In this document: one piece after another, positions 9,453 through 19,632 of the stretch
Layout: every line of letters begins with the position of its first letter
How positions within the stretch are numbered: the first letter of the stretch is position 1
Source: Desulforamulus aquiferis
Lineage (GTDB): Bacteria; Bacillota; Desulfotomaculia; Desulfotomaculales; Desulfotomaculaceae
Assembly (NCBI GenBank): GCA_004143605.1
Contig: AWVY01000003.1
Span: 1-36,917, forward strand
Direction of reading: 5' to 3'
Length of the DNA stretch: 36,917 nt
Made by a program: the position numbers and the translations under genes
The notes under the pieces: generated by a model
Told to the model about the DNA's origin: nothing
The model's database searches: none
What the model saw: only the letters and a program-made list of their open reading frames with translations

Positions 9453-10040
9453 TCAAATCAACTGTGTTAATATCTTCGGAGTTATGACCCCAAGGGATAT
9501 GATAATCTTTGTTGCTTCATCCACTGAAATATTTAATAGCTCAACCTCGGACTTCTTTACACAAACCAAAAATCCAGTGGTGGGATTTGGCGTAGTGGGT
9601 ATGAAAACCAAATATCTCTCTTCTCCATCTACCATGACACTATCGTTTGTTAAAAACCCTACACTTTTTAAACCCTTTGATGGAAAGTCAATCAATACAG
9701 GTTGTTTAAAGGAGTTCTTATCCTTATTTAGGATAGTATTAATAATTTCCTTTGCTGCTTTATAGATGGTCTGAGCAAAGGGGATTTGTTCGAAAATGTT
9801 ATCTGCCCAGCTGATTAATTTTTTACCGATAAAGTTCTTGGTTATCATACCAACAAGAAATACTATTAAAACCGTTGTTATAAAGCCTAGGCCGATGACT
9901 TTTTTACCTAATAATGATGCAATTAGATTGGCTGTAAGGCTGTCTACAAACATAAAAAGCTTGTAGATTATAAAGGTGGTTAGTCCCAGGGGGAGTATGG
10001 CGGAAATTCCTGCCAGGAAAGTATTAATAATCTTTTTCAA
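9453..10040 (-). CDS. DUF502 family membrane protein
   Basis: Intact protein of about 195 residues, a usual length for DUF502. Two N-terminal membrane segments (about residues 8-30 and 50-70) are followed by a soluble C-terminal domain carrying DUF502 features such as FEQIPFAQTIYKAAKEI and LVFIPTTPNPTTGFLV. Two starts are possible: GTG at 10049 and TTG at 10040. The TTG is preferred because GAGGTG lies 5-6 bases before it and family members begin close to KK. The molecular function is unknown. Confidence 0.8.
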   Translation of the reverse strand: MKKIINTFLAGISAILPLGLTTFIIYKLFMFVDSLTANLIASLLGKKVIGLGFITTVLIVFLVGMITKNFIGKKLISWADNIFEQIPFAQTIYKAAKEIINTILNKDKNSFKQPVLIDFPSKGLKSVGFLTNDSVMVDGEERYLVFIPTTPNPTTGFLVCVKKSEVELLNISVDEATKIIISLGVITPKILTQLI

Positions 10041-10210
10041 ATAGGCCACCTCACTTGTAAGTAAAAATAAATAACCAATAAAGGAACAACATAAAATATT
10101 ATAGCAAAACTTATGGTGATAAAGTAAAAAAACTATTTAAAAGCTATCACTATGTCTAAAATTTCAACAATACTTCTTTACACATTGTTAATATTTGTAT
10201 AGTTTTGTCG

Positions 10211-10238
10211 TTGACAAACTTTCCTGGGTTGTTAACAT
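10211..10238 (+). promoter_or_regulatory. Sigma-A-type promoter of the riboswitch/adenine deaminase operon
   Basis: TTGACA (10211-10216), a 16-base spacer and TAACAT (10233-10238). It is placed correctly for a transcript starting near 10245, just before the first aptamer. Confidence 0.6.
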
Positions 10239-10253
10239 GTTTTAAAATAATAA

Positions 10254-10322
10254 TTATCGTATATGCTTGGGAATTGGCCCAAGTGTTTCTACCGGGTGAC
10301 CGTAATCGCCTGACTACGAGAG
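10254..10322 (+). ncRNA. Purine riboswitch aptamer, guanine type (first of a tandem pair)
   Basis: The three-way junction of the purine family is visible. P1 is TCGT (10257-10260) with ACGA (10316-10319). P2 is CTTGG/CCAAG with the loop GAATTGGC. J2/3 reads GTTTCTACC. P3 is GGGTGA/TCGCCT with loop CCGTAA. J3/1 is GACTA, whose C is the position that reads the ligand; C means guanine (adenine sensors have U). J2/3 has the ordinary U residues, so a 2'-deoxyguanosine variant is unlikely. Guanine binding in this class usually lowers expression. Only a few bases separate it from the next aptamer, with no terminator between. Confidence 0.85.
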
Positions 10323-10324
10323 GG

Positions 10325-10431
10325 AAAGTGTACCTAGGTTCCACATCCCCCTTGGGGCTGGCTCGGTCCGAGCGGTACAGGCGTTTTTGCTACACCGATA
10401 GGGATAAAAGCCCAGACGGTAGGTTTCACTC
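10325..10431 (+). ncRNA. ykkC-family riboswitch aptamer, probably PRPP-sensing (second of a tandem pair)
   Basis: Conserved ykkC-family blocks are present in order: ACCTAGGTTCC (10332-10342), GGTCCGAG (10365-10372) and AGGGATAAAAGCCC (10400-10413). P1 is formed by AGTG-ACCTA (10327-10336) with TAGGT-CACT (10420-10430). Members of this family sense guanidine, ppGpp, PRPP or nucleotides. PRPP is preferred because tandem guanine-PRPP arrays are an established arrangement, described as approximating an IMPLY gate in purine operons. The 3' part of this aptamer overlaps the terminator stem, so ligand binding should prevent termination and raise expression. Confidence 0.78.
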
Positions 10432-10461
10432 TTGGTGAGATCTATCTGTCTGGGTATTTTT
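10410..10461 (+). terminator. Riboswitch-controlled terminator before adenine deaminase
   Basis: CCCAGAC (10411-10417) pairs with GTCTGGG (10448-10454), with inner pairs TAG/CTA and TCAC/GTGA, followed by TATTTTTATAT. CCCAGAC, TAG and TCAC also belong to the ykkC aptamer or its P1, so terminator and ligand-bound aptamer exclude each other. Confidence 0.8.
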
Positions 10462-10503
10462 ATATCCTTTTTTAGTTAATGAAGTAATACACGAGGTGAA
10501 GAT

Positions 10504-12267
10504 ATGCAGAGGGAAGTTCTTAAGCTGGCCCAGGAATTAAGGGCTGCTTCTGGGCACGAAGCAGCAGATATGTACATTGGAAATGTTAAAATTGTGGATG
10601 TCTATACGGAATCGATCTTTGCTGGCTCCCTGGTAATTAAAAACGGTAAAATTGTGGCCATAAATCCTGATTGGCCCGTTGAAGCAAAGGTGGTGCTTGA
10701 TGGTAAGGGACGCTTTGCAGTTCCAGGTTTTATGGATGCACATATCCATATCGAACCAACCCTTTTGTCCCCCGAAGCCCTTGCCAGTGTCATTGTTCCC
10801 TGGGGGACCACCACACTTTTTGCAGACCCGATGGAAATTGCCAATGTGGCCGGATTAGCCGGTGTTGAGGCACTGCTGAACAATATTGATGAGCTGCCTT
10901 ATAGAATCTACATACAAGTATCTTCCAGGGTGCCCACCGCTCCCGGCCTGGAGACCACAGGCGGGGTTTTAGGGGTTGGGGAAGTTAGTGAGCTGCTGGA
11001 TAGCAATATTTCGGCAAGTTTAGGGGAATTGGATCCCTCAAAGATACTTTCTGTTAAAGAAGAGTACCTGGCCAAGATTATTAGCGCCAGGAACAAGGGT
11101 AAAGTGACAAATGGACATGCCATAGGACTTAGCTGGAATAAATTAAATGTATATGCTGCCGCAGGTCTCTCGGATGATCATGAGTCAGTTACCTATGAGG
11201 AACTATTTGAACGTCTTAGGCTAGGAATAAAGGCGTTGATTAGGGAGGGCAGTACGGAAAGGAATGTTGAGGCGTTAGTTAAGGGTGTGGTAGAGCACAA
11301 CCTGCCTATCGAAAATCTGCTCTTTTGCACCGATGACAAGCATGTTAATGATATCGCCAGGGAAGGTCACATCAGCTACAATGTTCAGAAATCCATCCAG
11401 CTTGGGTTAGATCCAATTAAGGCCATTAAAATGGCCACCATTAATATAGCCAAACACTTTAGGGTGGACCATTTACTCGGGGCACTTACACCAGGGAGAA
11501 TGCAGATATTCTTTTCCTCGACAACCTGCAGGAGATTAAACCTGCCTTGGTAATTAAGCAGGGTAAGATTGTTGCTAAAGAAGGAAAGTTAATCAACGAA
11601 CCAAAAATTGGACAATATCCTGATTTTTTAAGTTCTACTATAAAGCTTGCCCCGGAGCTTTCACCAGATGCCTTTGCCATTAAAGCAGAGGGCAGCGTTG
11701 TAAAGTAAATGTTATCAATCTTTACCCGGATCAGATTATAAACTATGCCTCACAGGAATGGCTGGGTATTTCCGACAATGAAGTTCAGGTCAATACCGTC
11801 GAAGACATATTAAAGCTGGCCGTAGTAGAAAGATACGGTAAGAACGGCAGGGTTGGATTGGGCTTTGTTCGTGGCTTTAAGCTGAAATCAGGGGCTTTGG
11901 CCGCCTCAGTTTCCCACGATCACCACAATATTGTCATTGTTGGTACTAATAATGAAGATATGTATCTAGCCGCCCGGGAGATTGCCAGGCACCAGGGGGG
12001 GCTGGTGGCAGTGCAGGATGGTAAGTGATGGGTGTATTGCCCCTGCCCATAGGGGGATTGATGAGTCCCTTACCGGCCAATGAAGTAATGGAGCAAATTG
12101 AGCTGCTGAATGAAAAGACGGCAGGACTTGGCTGTGATTTGCCCGCGCCCTTTATGACCCTATCCTTTATTTCCCTGCCCACGGTTCCTGAACTTGGTTT
12201 AACAGATTTCGGCTTGATTGATGTATTAAACCATAGAATTATACCCACAGTCATTGAGACTGATTAA
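10504..12267 (+). CDS. ade: Adenine deaminase (AdeC family), three frameshifts
   Basis: Amidohydrolase of about 588 residues after repair that converts adenine to hypoxanthine and ammonia. Seen: metal-binding HIH (residues 80-82) in PGFMDAHIHIE, bridging Glu175 (GELDPSK), His205 (NGHAIGLS), His226 (SDDHES), catalytic-site Asp in FCTDDKH, and the C-terminal DPF-like segment (PFMTLSFISLP). Missing single bases near 11502 (A), 11706 (G) and 12022 (A) split it. The family motif DPHEIANV reads DPMEIANV here (Met110), and HIES reads HIEP, so this may be a diverged paralogue. It is the first gene after the tandem riboswitch and heads an operon with a molybdoenzyme subunit and a purine-type importer. 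Confidence 0.87.
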
Positions 12268-12282
12268 GAGGGGGTCAGAGAA

Positions 12283-14391
12283 TTGCCAGGAGTAGTTGGG
12301 AACTCACTACCTCGTATAGATGCCATAAGCAAGGTTACGGGCCAAGCTCTTTATGCAGGAGATCATTACTTTCCTGATATGCTGCATCTTACTGGTACGT
12401 TCTACACAAGCCCACGCCTTTATTGCTGATATCAATATGGATGCCATTAAAGGCAGAGGGATATCTATTGCTTTACTGCCAAGGATGTTCCGCTAAACAT
12501 CTTTGGTCAGATAATAAAGGATCAACCTGTATTTGCCGAGGATAAGGTAAGGTTTTATGGCGAGCCCATCGCTTTAATAGCAGCCAAAAGCCCGGCCTTG
12601 GCCAGTAAGTATGCTGAACTGATTAAAATAAACTACCAGCCATAAAGGTTATAGGTGATGCCGAAGAGGCGATTCTAAAAGGTGAAACCCCTATCCACGG
12701 TCAGGGAAACCTGCTGCATAAAATTGCCTTCCAAAAGGGAGATGCCGATAAAGCCTTTGCAGATAGTTTTATAGCCTTGCAGGATACCTTTAATGTACCA
12801 ATGGTAGACCACTTGTATATGGAACCCGAAGCGGGAGTAGCCTTTTTAGATAAGGCCGGCACCTTAAACATTATAGCCGGCACACAAAACCCCTTCTATG
12901 ACCAACAAGAAATAGCCAGGTGTCTAAATATACCAGAGGATAAAGTCAGAGTCAGGACAGCCAATGTTGGCGGAGGGTTCGGTGGCAAGGACGGCAACAC
13001 AGTACAACTGTTTCTAGCTTTGGCCACTTGGAAAACAGGGAAGCCTGCACGTATGATTTTTTCCAGAGAGGAATCCCTAAGGACCTCCTATAAACGACAT
13101 GCAGCCAGGGTTAATATCCGAATGGGCTTCGATAGAGATGGTCTCATCACGGCCTATCAAGGGAAACTCTACTATGATACAGGAGCTTATGCTGCCCTGG
13201 GGCCGGCGGTTTTGGGCCTAGGGGTTGAACATGCAGCTGGGCCCTATGTAGTCCCCAATGTTAGTATTGATGGCTATCTATGCTACACCAATAAACCTCC
13301 CGCCAGTGCCATGAGGGGTTTTGGTGCACCCCAGACTGCCTTTGCCACAGAGACTATCCTGAACAGAGCAGCCCAGAAGCTTAATCTTGATCCCGTTGAA
13401 ATTCGCATAAAAAATGCCTGTATAGGGGAGCGGAGGGAAGCCTGGGCCAGCCAATGGAACATTCTGTGGGCATCAGAGAGGCCTTAAGATTATTGGAAAA
13501 TTCGCCCCTGTGGCAGGAGAAATATGTCAATAAGGAGCCTAATATTGGTTATGGGATGGCGGCGGGTTATCTTAGTTGCGGTATGGGTAAAGGCATTGAA
13601 GATAAAGCAAAGGTAGAGATAAGAAAATTGCCGGGTGAAAGGTATGAGTTAAAAATTGGCACGGTGGAAATTGGCCAGGGAAGTAATACTGCCTTTGTTC
13701 AATTAGCCGCCGAATCCCTGGGAGTTCCTCCTAGGAATATCGAAGTTGTTATGGGAGACACAGGGCTAACCCACGATAGTGGCTCCACCGCTGCCTCCCG
13801 GACCACTTATATTTCAGGTAATGCCCTGCTGGCGGCCATAGAGGATTTGAAAAGTCAGGAATCATTGGGTGAAATGTCAAGGGGCATAGGGGAAGCGGTA
13901 TTCCCAGAAGTTAAGGAACCGAACCTAGGAATTGGCTTACCTCACTGTATGTATACCTTTATAGCCCAGGCAGTAAAGGTTAGAGTTAATCCAGGACTGG
14001 GGAAGTAAAATTGCTGGATGTTTTTGCAGTAACGGAAGCAGGGAAAATTATTAACCCCATGGCCTTGGAAGGACAAATCCAAGGTGGAGTAGCTATGGGT
14101 GTGGGATATGCCCTCTTTGAACAGGTAGGTTTTTCGGAAGGTATTCCGGCAAATACAAGTCTTGCGACTTATTTGATACCTACTTGCTTAGATTCACCCC
14201 AGATAGAAACAGCAACTGTAAATGAATATGAAGAAACTGGCCCCATGGGCCTAAAGGGAGCGGCGGAGGTTGGTACAGTGGCCATTGCCCCGGCAATCAC
14301 CGCGGCCATCAGTCAAGTTGTAGCGGTGCCTATTAATGAGCTTCCCGTTTGTCGGGAGAAAATAGCAAGATTCTATAGAACTAGGCAATGA
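12283..14391 (+). CDS. Molybdopterin-binding subunit of a xanthine-dehydrogenase-family hydroxylase, without FeS/FAD genes beside it
   Basis: Large catalytic subunit of about 704 residues after repair; it hydroxylates a ring carbon of an N-heterocycle using the Mo-pyranopterin. Seen: the a/b hammerhead start (SLPRIDAISKVTGQALYAGD), YMEPEAGVA, the Mo-site loop GGGFGGK (near 12970), AMRGFGAPQ (near 13310), IGQGSNTAF and the active-site Glu in KGAAEVG (near 14265). About six bases are missing (near 12396, 12460, 12643, 13437 and 14004). The stretch between SGNAL and the YTF segment is about 40 residues shorter than in the second copy at 26344. No FAD or 2Fe-2S subunit is adjacent, so it may borrow those of the downstream set. 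The start is TTG at 12283 after GAGGGGG. Confidence 0.78.
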
Positions 14392-14484
14392 CCTAAAGAT
14401 TAGCTTAATGTGAGGTGGTTGAAGACAAAAAACTTGGCTCCAAAGAATTTTAACTAATGAACAGAAATGGAGGAGGTTTTAGTA

Positions 14485-15510
14485 ATGAGAATTAAGGCAA
14501 GCATACTGCTGTCAGCCCTGCTGATTATGAGCTTATTATTTAGTGGTTGTGGCAGCAAAGAAGAAAAGGCACCCCAAGAAGGTGGCAGCGAGACCAAACC
14601 CCTAAAGGTAGCCCTGATATTACCTGGCAAAATTGATGATGTTTCCTGGAACCAGGCCATGTATGAGGGTGTAAAGGCCCTGGAAGAAGAGTACAAGGCA
14701 AAATCGAATTAACCTATACCGAACAAGTATATGAAGTTCCAACATTGAACCTGCCCTAAGGGACTATGCGTCAGAAGGTTATGATTTGATTATTGGTCAT
14801 GGTTTCCAATTTATGGAGCCAATTATCAAGGTGGCGGGAGAGTTTCCCGATACCAAATTTGCCTTAGGAACAGGCTATAAGACACTGCCTAATACCTGTG
14901 TATATGATATCCACCTGGAAGGCGGCGGATATCTCATGGGAACCCTAGCCGGACTGATGACCAAAACTAACAAGATTGGTGTTGTTGGTGGTGCTGATGT
15001 AAGTGAAATCTATCGTGGACACGAAGCGTACAAACATGCGGCCAAGCAGGTTAATCCTGATGTTCAAATCCAGGAGCTTTATACAGGTGATTGGCGTGAC
15101 GCAGCCAAGGCTAAGGAAGGTGCCATCACCATGTATGATTCCGGCGTTGATGTAATTTGGCACTCCGGCGACGGTATTGGCTTAGGTACAGTGGAGGCAG
15201 CTAAACAAAAGAATCAGCTTGTTATGGGCAACGTTGCTGACCAAAATGTTTTAGCGCCAAACAATGTACTGTCCGGGGTAGTTTATAATTGGACACCCGC
15301 AGTGAAGCAGATTGTTGACGATATTTTAAATGATAACTTTACCAACCGGGATGAAAAATTCTACTGGCTCACCGTTGAAAATGGTGGAATCACCATGGCT
15401 CCTTTCCATGGTCTAGATAGCACCGTTCCCGACGAGGTTAAAGCTAAACTGACGGAAGTTAAGGAGCTTTAGCTAAGAATGCCGTGGAAATGCCTAAGTA
15501 CGAAAAATAA
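14485..15510 (+). CDS. BMP-family ABC transporter substrate-binding lipoprotein (nucleoside/purine type)
   Basis: Surface-anchored binding protein of about 342 residues after repair. Signal peptide with lipobox LFSGC (Cys22), then the BMP-family opening KVALILPGKIDDVSWN and later GTGYKTLPNTCVYDIHLEGGG-type segments. GGAGGAGGT (14469-14477) precedes the ATG. Missing bases near 14698 (G), 14742 (C) and 15471 (T) break it; restoring the last one adds the C-terminal tail AKNAVEMPKYEK and moves the stop from 15472 to 15510. BMP proteins bind nucleosides or purines, which fits the deaminase and hydroxylase genes upstream and the ATPase and permeases downstream. Confidence 0.85.
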
Positions 15511-15518
15511 TAAAACAG

Positions 15519-15546
15519 GGGGCCTGCTGGCCAGGCCCCTTTATTT
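15519..15546 (+). terminator. Stem-loop terminator between binding protein and ATPase genes
   Basis: GGGGCCTG (15519-15526), loop CTGGC, CAGGCCCC (15532-15539), then TTTATTTTTTA. Inside a transporter operon, such a partial terminator typically lets the binding protein be made in excess over the membrane parts. Confidence 0.8.
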
Positions 15547-15567
15547 TTTACCAGGGGTGAGGGCAAA

Positions 15568-17101
15568 TTGCAATCAGTGGCTGTTGAAATGCAGGGAGTC
15601 TCAAAGGGCTTTAAGGGTTTAGTTGCTAATAACAAGGTAGACTTCAGGCTGTTAAAGGGATCAATACATGGCCTTCTGGGTGAAAATGGGGCAGGGAAAA
15701 CAACCCTGATGAATATACTCTTTGGCCTCTACCAGCCGGACGAAGGGGAAATATTTGTAGATGGTTCAAAGGTCACAATAGATAAGCCCTCAAAGGCAAT
15801 GGATTTAGGTATTGGCATGGTCCACCAGCACTTTATGCTGGTTAAGCCATTGTCTGTTACTCAAAATATTATGCTTGGGCTGCCCTCAAAGAAGGGACCT
15901 TTTTTAGACACAGCCAATGTTGAGACTGCATTGCTGGAGTTAGCCCGGAAATATCACTTAATGATAAATCCCAAAGCATTAATTAAAAACCTTTCTGTGG
16001 GGGAACAGCAGAGGGTGGAAATATTATCGGTTCTTTACCGGGGGGCGGAGATATTAATACTTGATGAGCCAACAGCCGTACTTACGCCCCAAGAGACAAA
16101 GGAACTATTCAATATTCTGAAGCTTATGCGGGATGATGGTAAGGCCGTGGTGCTCATTAGCCATAAACTGGAAGAAATTATTAATATTTGTGACGAGGTA
16201 ACTGTATTAAGGGATGGCTGTAGAGTGGCCAATGAAAAGATAAGCTGTGAAACAACTAAAAGTCATTTAACAAACATGATGGTTGGACGGGAAGTGCTCT
16301 TTGACTTTAAAGATAGGAGTTCGGATTTTGGCCCGGACAGGCTGGTTGTAGAGAATTTGACCTAGTTAATGAAAAAAAATTATCAATATTAAATGGTATT
16401 AATTTTTCTATCAGAGCGGGAGAAATACTGGGCTTGGCAGGAGTTGACGGGAACGGTCAAAAGGAATTGTGTGAGGTACTAACAGGCCTTAAAACTGTTT
16501 CATCAGGTAAAATAGCGCTTGATGGACAGGAATTGACAGGTAAAAAAACCAAGGATTTTATTACGGAAGGAATTGCCCATATACCTGAGGACCGGCATAA
16601 AACAGGTCTGGCTATGGGCTTGATATAAGTTCTAATTTAATCATCAAAGAATTCAATGGGCCTCGTTTTTCAACCAAGGGTCTGTTAGACTTTAAGGCCA
16701 TCAAGGATAATGCAGAGAGGTTGTTAAAAGAGTATATGATTAAGGCCAGTGGCATAGAGGCAAAGGCAAAGGATTTGTCGGGAGGGAACCAGCAGAAAAT
16801 TATTCTGGCCAGGGAAATTAGTTCTTCACCCAGGGTAATCATAGCTAACCAACCAACCAGGGGCCTTGATATTGGTGCTACTATGTATGTCAGGGAAAAA
16901 CTTATAGAACAAAGGGACAAAGGAGTAAGTGTTCTATTAATTTCAGCTGACCTGGAGGAAATTCTGCAGCTATCGGATCGTATAGCGGTAATATATGACG
17001 GGCAAATCAAAGGAATCTTAGACAATAAAAACGTTAGCATAGAGGAGATTGGTTTGCTGATGGCAGGCGTGGAAAGTGGGGCTGGGCAATGCAAAAAATA
17101 A
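15568..17101 (+). CDS. BMP-type ABC importer ATPase with two ABC domains, two frameshifts
   Basis: Double-domain ATPase of about 511 residues, like the nucleoside importer ATPases (NupO/YufO type). Domain 1: Walker A GENGAGKTT (residues 38-46), signature LSVGEQQR, Walker B LILDEPTAVLTP. Domain 2: degenerate Walker A region (GVDGNGQKEL), signature LSGGNQQK and Walker B with Asn in place of the usual Asp (IIANQPTRGLD), a normal feature of these second domains. Missing G bases near 16362 and 16622 give three pieces. The start is TTG after GGGGTGAGGG. The stop overlaps the first permease start (17089). Confidence 0.87.
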
Positions 17102-18182
17102 TTAAGCTTAGTAAAAGTGCCCTGGTCAGTATAGCCCCGGCAGTAATTACCATTGCTTTAGCTATTATGACTGGGGGGCTTTTATTACTGGTAACAGGGC
17201 AAGACCCCATAGAGGCTTTTAAAACTTTATTTTGGGGCGCCTTTGGGTCGAAAAACCGCATAGCGGAAACCCTGGTGAAGGCGACTCCCCTGATGATCAT
17301 GGCTCTGGCACATCCATAGCCTTCAAAAGCCAGCTCTGGAATATCGGAGGAGATGGACAGTTTACACTGGGGGCGGTATTTGCTGTATTTGTGGCCCTAA
17401 ATCTATCCTTTATGCCAGCATTAATCCTGCTGCCCCTTTCCTTTATGGCTGCTTTTTAGGCGGAGCTATGGGGAGGTTTGGCAGGAGCTTTAAGGGCCAA
17501 GTTTAATGCCAATGAAGTTATTACCACCCTAATGCTCAACTACATAGCTGTTTATTTGTTATCCTGGCTCATCCGGGGGCCTATGATTGATCCTAAGGGG
17601 CAAGGCTTTCCCCAAACAGAGCTAATCGGTGAAGCCATCAGGCTGCCCATACTATTAAGTGGGACTAGATTGCATCTAGGTATCTTGGTAGCTCTACTAA
17701 TCATCCTGGCCGGCTACTTCTTCTGGCGCTCTTCCCTGGGCTTTCGGGTCAAACTGGTGGGTGAGGGGCCGGATGTGGCCAGTTACAGTGGCATTCAAAT
17801 TTCCAAAACAATCGTGCTGGTCATGTTCATATCTTCAGGTTTGGCAGGGCTGGCCGGTTGGAGTGAAGTTTTCGGCATCCATTACCGATTAATTGATGAT
17901 ATTGCCATCGGTTACGGTAGTTTGGCCATAGTTGTGGCACTGCTTGGGGGACTAAATCCCCTTGGTATCATGGTATCCTCTTTTTTCTTTGCTGCCCTGA
18001 TGGTTGGGGGGAGCACCATGCAGCGTATGGTGGGGGTGCCCTTTTCCTTGGTAAATGTAATCCAGGGATTGGTTATTATCTTTGTAATTAGCCGGATAAT
18101 TTACACCCAATGGAGGGATAGGCATGCTGTCGGAATTATTAACACAGGGGTTTCTGATAAGTCTACTGGCAGGAGCAATTAG
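17089..18182 (+). CDS. BMP-type ABC importer permease 1, frameshifted
   Basis: Membrane permease (NupP type) of about 340-365 residues, with nine or ten hydrophobic segments and the BMP-permease blocks IAFKSQLWNIGGDGQF, FNANEVITTLMLNYIA and GLAGLAGWSEVFG. G losses near 17308 and 17470 split it. As written, the frame runs to 18182 and overlaps the next gene by 59 bases. Adding one C to the run at 18106-18108 would instead end it at TAG 18119-18121, two bases before the next ATG, which looks more natural. It forms the channel with the following permease. Confidence 0.83.
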
Positions 18183-19066
18183 AACAAGTGCGCCGATTCT
18201 TCTGGCTGCCTGGGGGATATCTTTACACAACGCTCAGGCATACTTAATCTTGGCTTAGAAGGCATTATGCTTATGGGTGCCTGGGTGGTTTTGTAGGTGC
18301 ATATTTTTCGGGAAGTTTGTGGGTAGGTGTTTTACTGGCAATTATTACGGGAATTTTATTCTCCCTTATTATGGGTTTTTTAAGCATAACGGTGAAGGCT
18401 AATCAAGTAATTGCCGGCACCGCCCTGACGATCCTGGGCACCGGGTTGTCTGCTTATTTATACCGCAGTATTTTTGGGGTGCAAAAACTACCGCCTCAAA
18501 TTGAATCCTTCCAGGCCATCAAGGTACCTCTGTTAAGCGACATACCCCTATTTGGCCCGATCTTGTTTGAACATAATATCCTTGTGTATCTAACACTGAT
18601 CCTTGTAGTTGTGACCTATATTGTGCTGGAGAAAACCACCTTTGGCTTAAAGGTTCGGGCGGTGGGCGAACATCCACGGGCGGCCGATTCCAAGGGAATC
18701 AATGTATCCTTAATTCGCTATCTATGCGTGATGATAGGGGGAGCCTGTGCGGGTTTGGGAGGCGCCTTTTTATCCATAGGGCTTATGAATACCTTTTTGG
18801 ACCAAATGGTTTCAGGCAGGGGTTTTATTGCCGTAGCAGTGGTGATATTTGCCCGCTGGAACCCCTATAGAGCCTTAGGTGCAGCCCTGCTTTTTGGAGG
18901 TGCCAATGCTCTACAGCTAAAACTGCAGGCTATTGGGGTACCGGTACCCCATCAATTGCTGCTTGCCTTACCCTATATTTTAACTGTCCTGGTTCTCATA
19001 AGTGTTTCCAAGAAAGCTGAATTTCCCGCTGCCTATACATTGCCCTATTCCAGGGCTGAACGATAA
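18124..19066 (+). CDS. BMP-type ABC importer permease 2, two frameshifts
   Basis: Membrane permease (NupQ type) of about 314 residues after repair. It starts MLSELLTQGFLISLL and carries GDIFTQRSGILNLGLEGIML, the conserved opening of this subfamily, and later GLKVRAVGEHPRAADSKGI. GGAGGG (18112-18117) lies 6 bases before the ATG. Missing bases near 18210 (C) and 18292 (G) break the 5' third. It completes the four-gene importer with the binding protein, the ATPase and permease 1. Confidence 0.87.
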
Positions 19067-19084
19067 GAAAGAGGGTTATGAACG

Positions 19085-19524
19085 GTGAGGTGTAGAGCTT
19101 TCCAAAGGATTATTATATTTACCCTGCTTATACTGTTGACAGGAGGTATATATACCTTTTCGCCTGGAGAAAGGCAGGCTGTTAAGCGGACCCAAGGGTT
19201 TATAGATGCTGTCAATGAAAACCGGCCTGGTGATGTTTATAAATACTTAACACCTGAGTTGAGAAATGGCATCAGCAAAGAAGCTTTTATAGAGAACTTT
19301 AAGAAAGAAAGAAGTTACCCCTATTTAACTCCCCTCTATTTTTACCTGGATGAGGTGAAGCTTTCCCCTGACGGGAAGGGGGGGAAGCCATTGTTACAGT
19401 AGCGGCCAGACTTCCCGGTGAAAAAATGCATTTTAATCTAACCTACCATGGAGGCAAGTATTATGTGGAGGCCTTTAAGGATATTGTGGATGGAACTTAC
19501 ATAGAAAAGTTTAGCAGGCTTTAG
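19085..19524 (+). CDS. Small exported or membrane-anchored protein of unknown function, one frameshift
   Basis: Protein of about 146 residues after repair, with an N-terminal hydrophobic segment (residues about 7-25) and a soluble domain (RTQGFIDAVNENRPGDVYKY) that resembles NTF2-like/DUF4878-type folds, in which a small domain follows a signal anchor. One G is missing from an eight-G run near 19384. The start is GTG after GAAAGAGGG. It is the last gene of the purine-type importer operon; its role is unknown. Confidence 0.55.
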
Positions 19525-19560
19525 GTTTGGTTACCTAACATTAAATTGATGACAGCAATA

Positions 19561-19597
19561 GACCCTGAGACTCCCACAAAAGAGTCAGGGTCTTTTT
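19561..19597 (+). terminator. Terminator ending the adenine deaminase/importer operon
   Basis: GACCCTGAGACTC (19561-19573) pairs with GAGTCAGGGTC (19582-19592) with one bulge, followed by TTTTTG. Confidence 0.85.
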
Positions 19598-19603
19598 GTC
19601 TCC

Positions 19604-19632
19604 TTGACAGCAATATTGAATTAGTGTACTAT
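19604..19632 (+). promoter_or_regulatory. Promoter of the Ytr-like operon
   Basis: TTGACA (19604-19609), exactly 17 bases, then TACTAT (19627-19632). The -10 box lies inside the left arm of the inverted repeat described next. Confidence 0.7.

Noticed and set aside
10254..10322. Adenine or 2'-deoxyguanosine riboswitch
   Set aside because: J3/1 is GACTA (C, not U, at the ligand-reading position), and J2/3 keeps the ordinary U residues of guanine sensors.
10325..10431. Guanidine-I or ppGpp identity for the ykkC aptamer
   Set aside because: Not excluded by sequence alone, but no guanidine exporter or amino-acid genes follow, and the tandem with a guanine aptamer points to PRPP.
14392..14484. 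Small open frame GTG...TAA (15 codons) between the hydroxylase subunit and the binding protein
   Set aside because: No ribosome site at a sensible distance and no recognisable product; treated as spacer.
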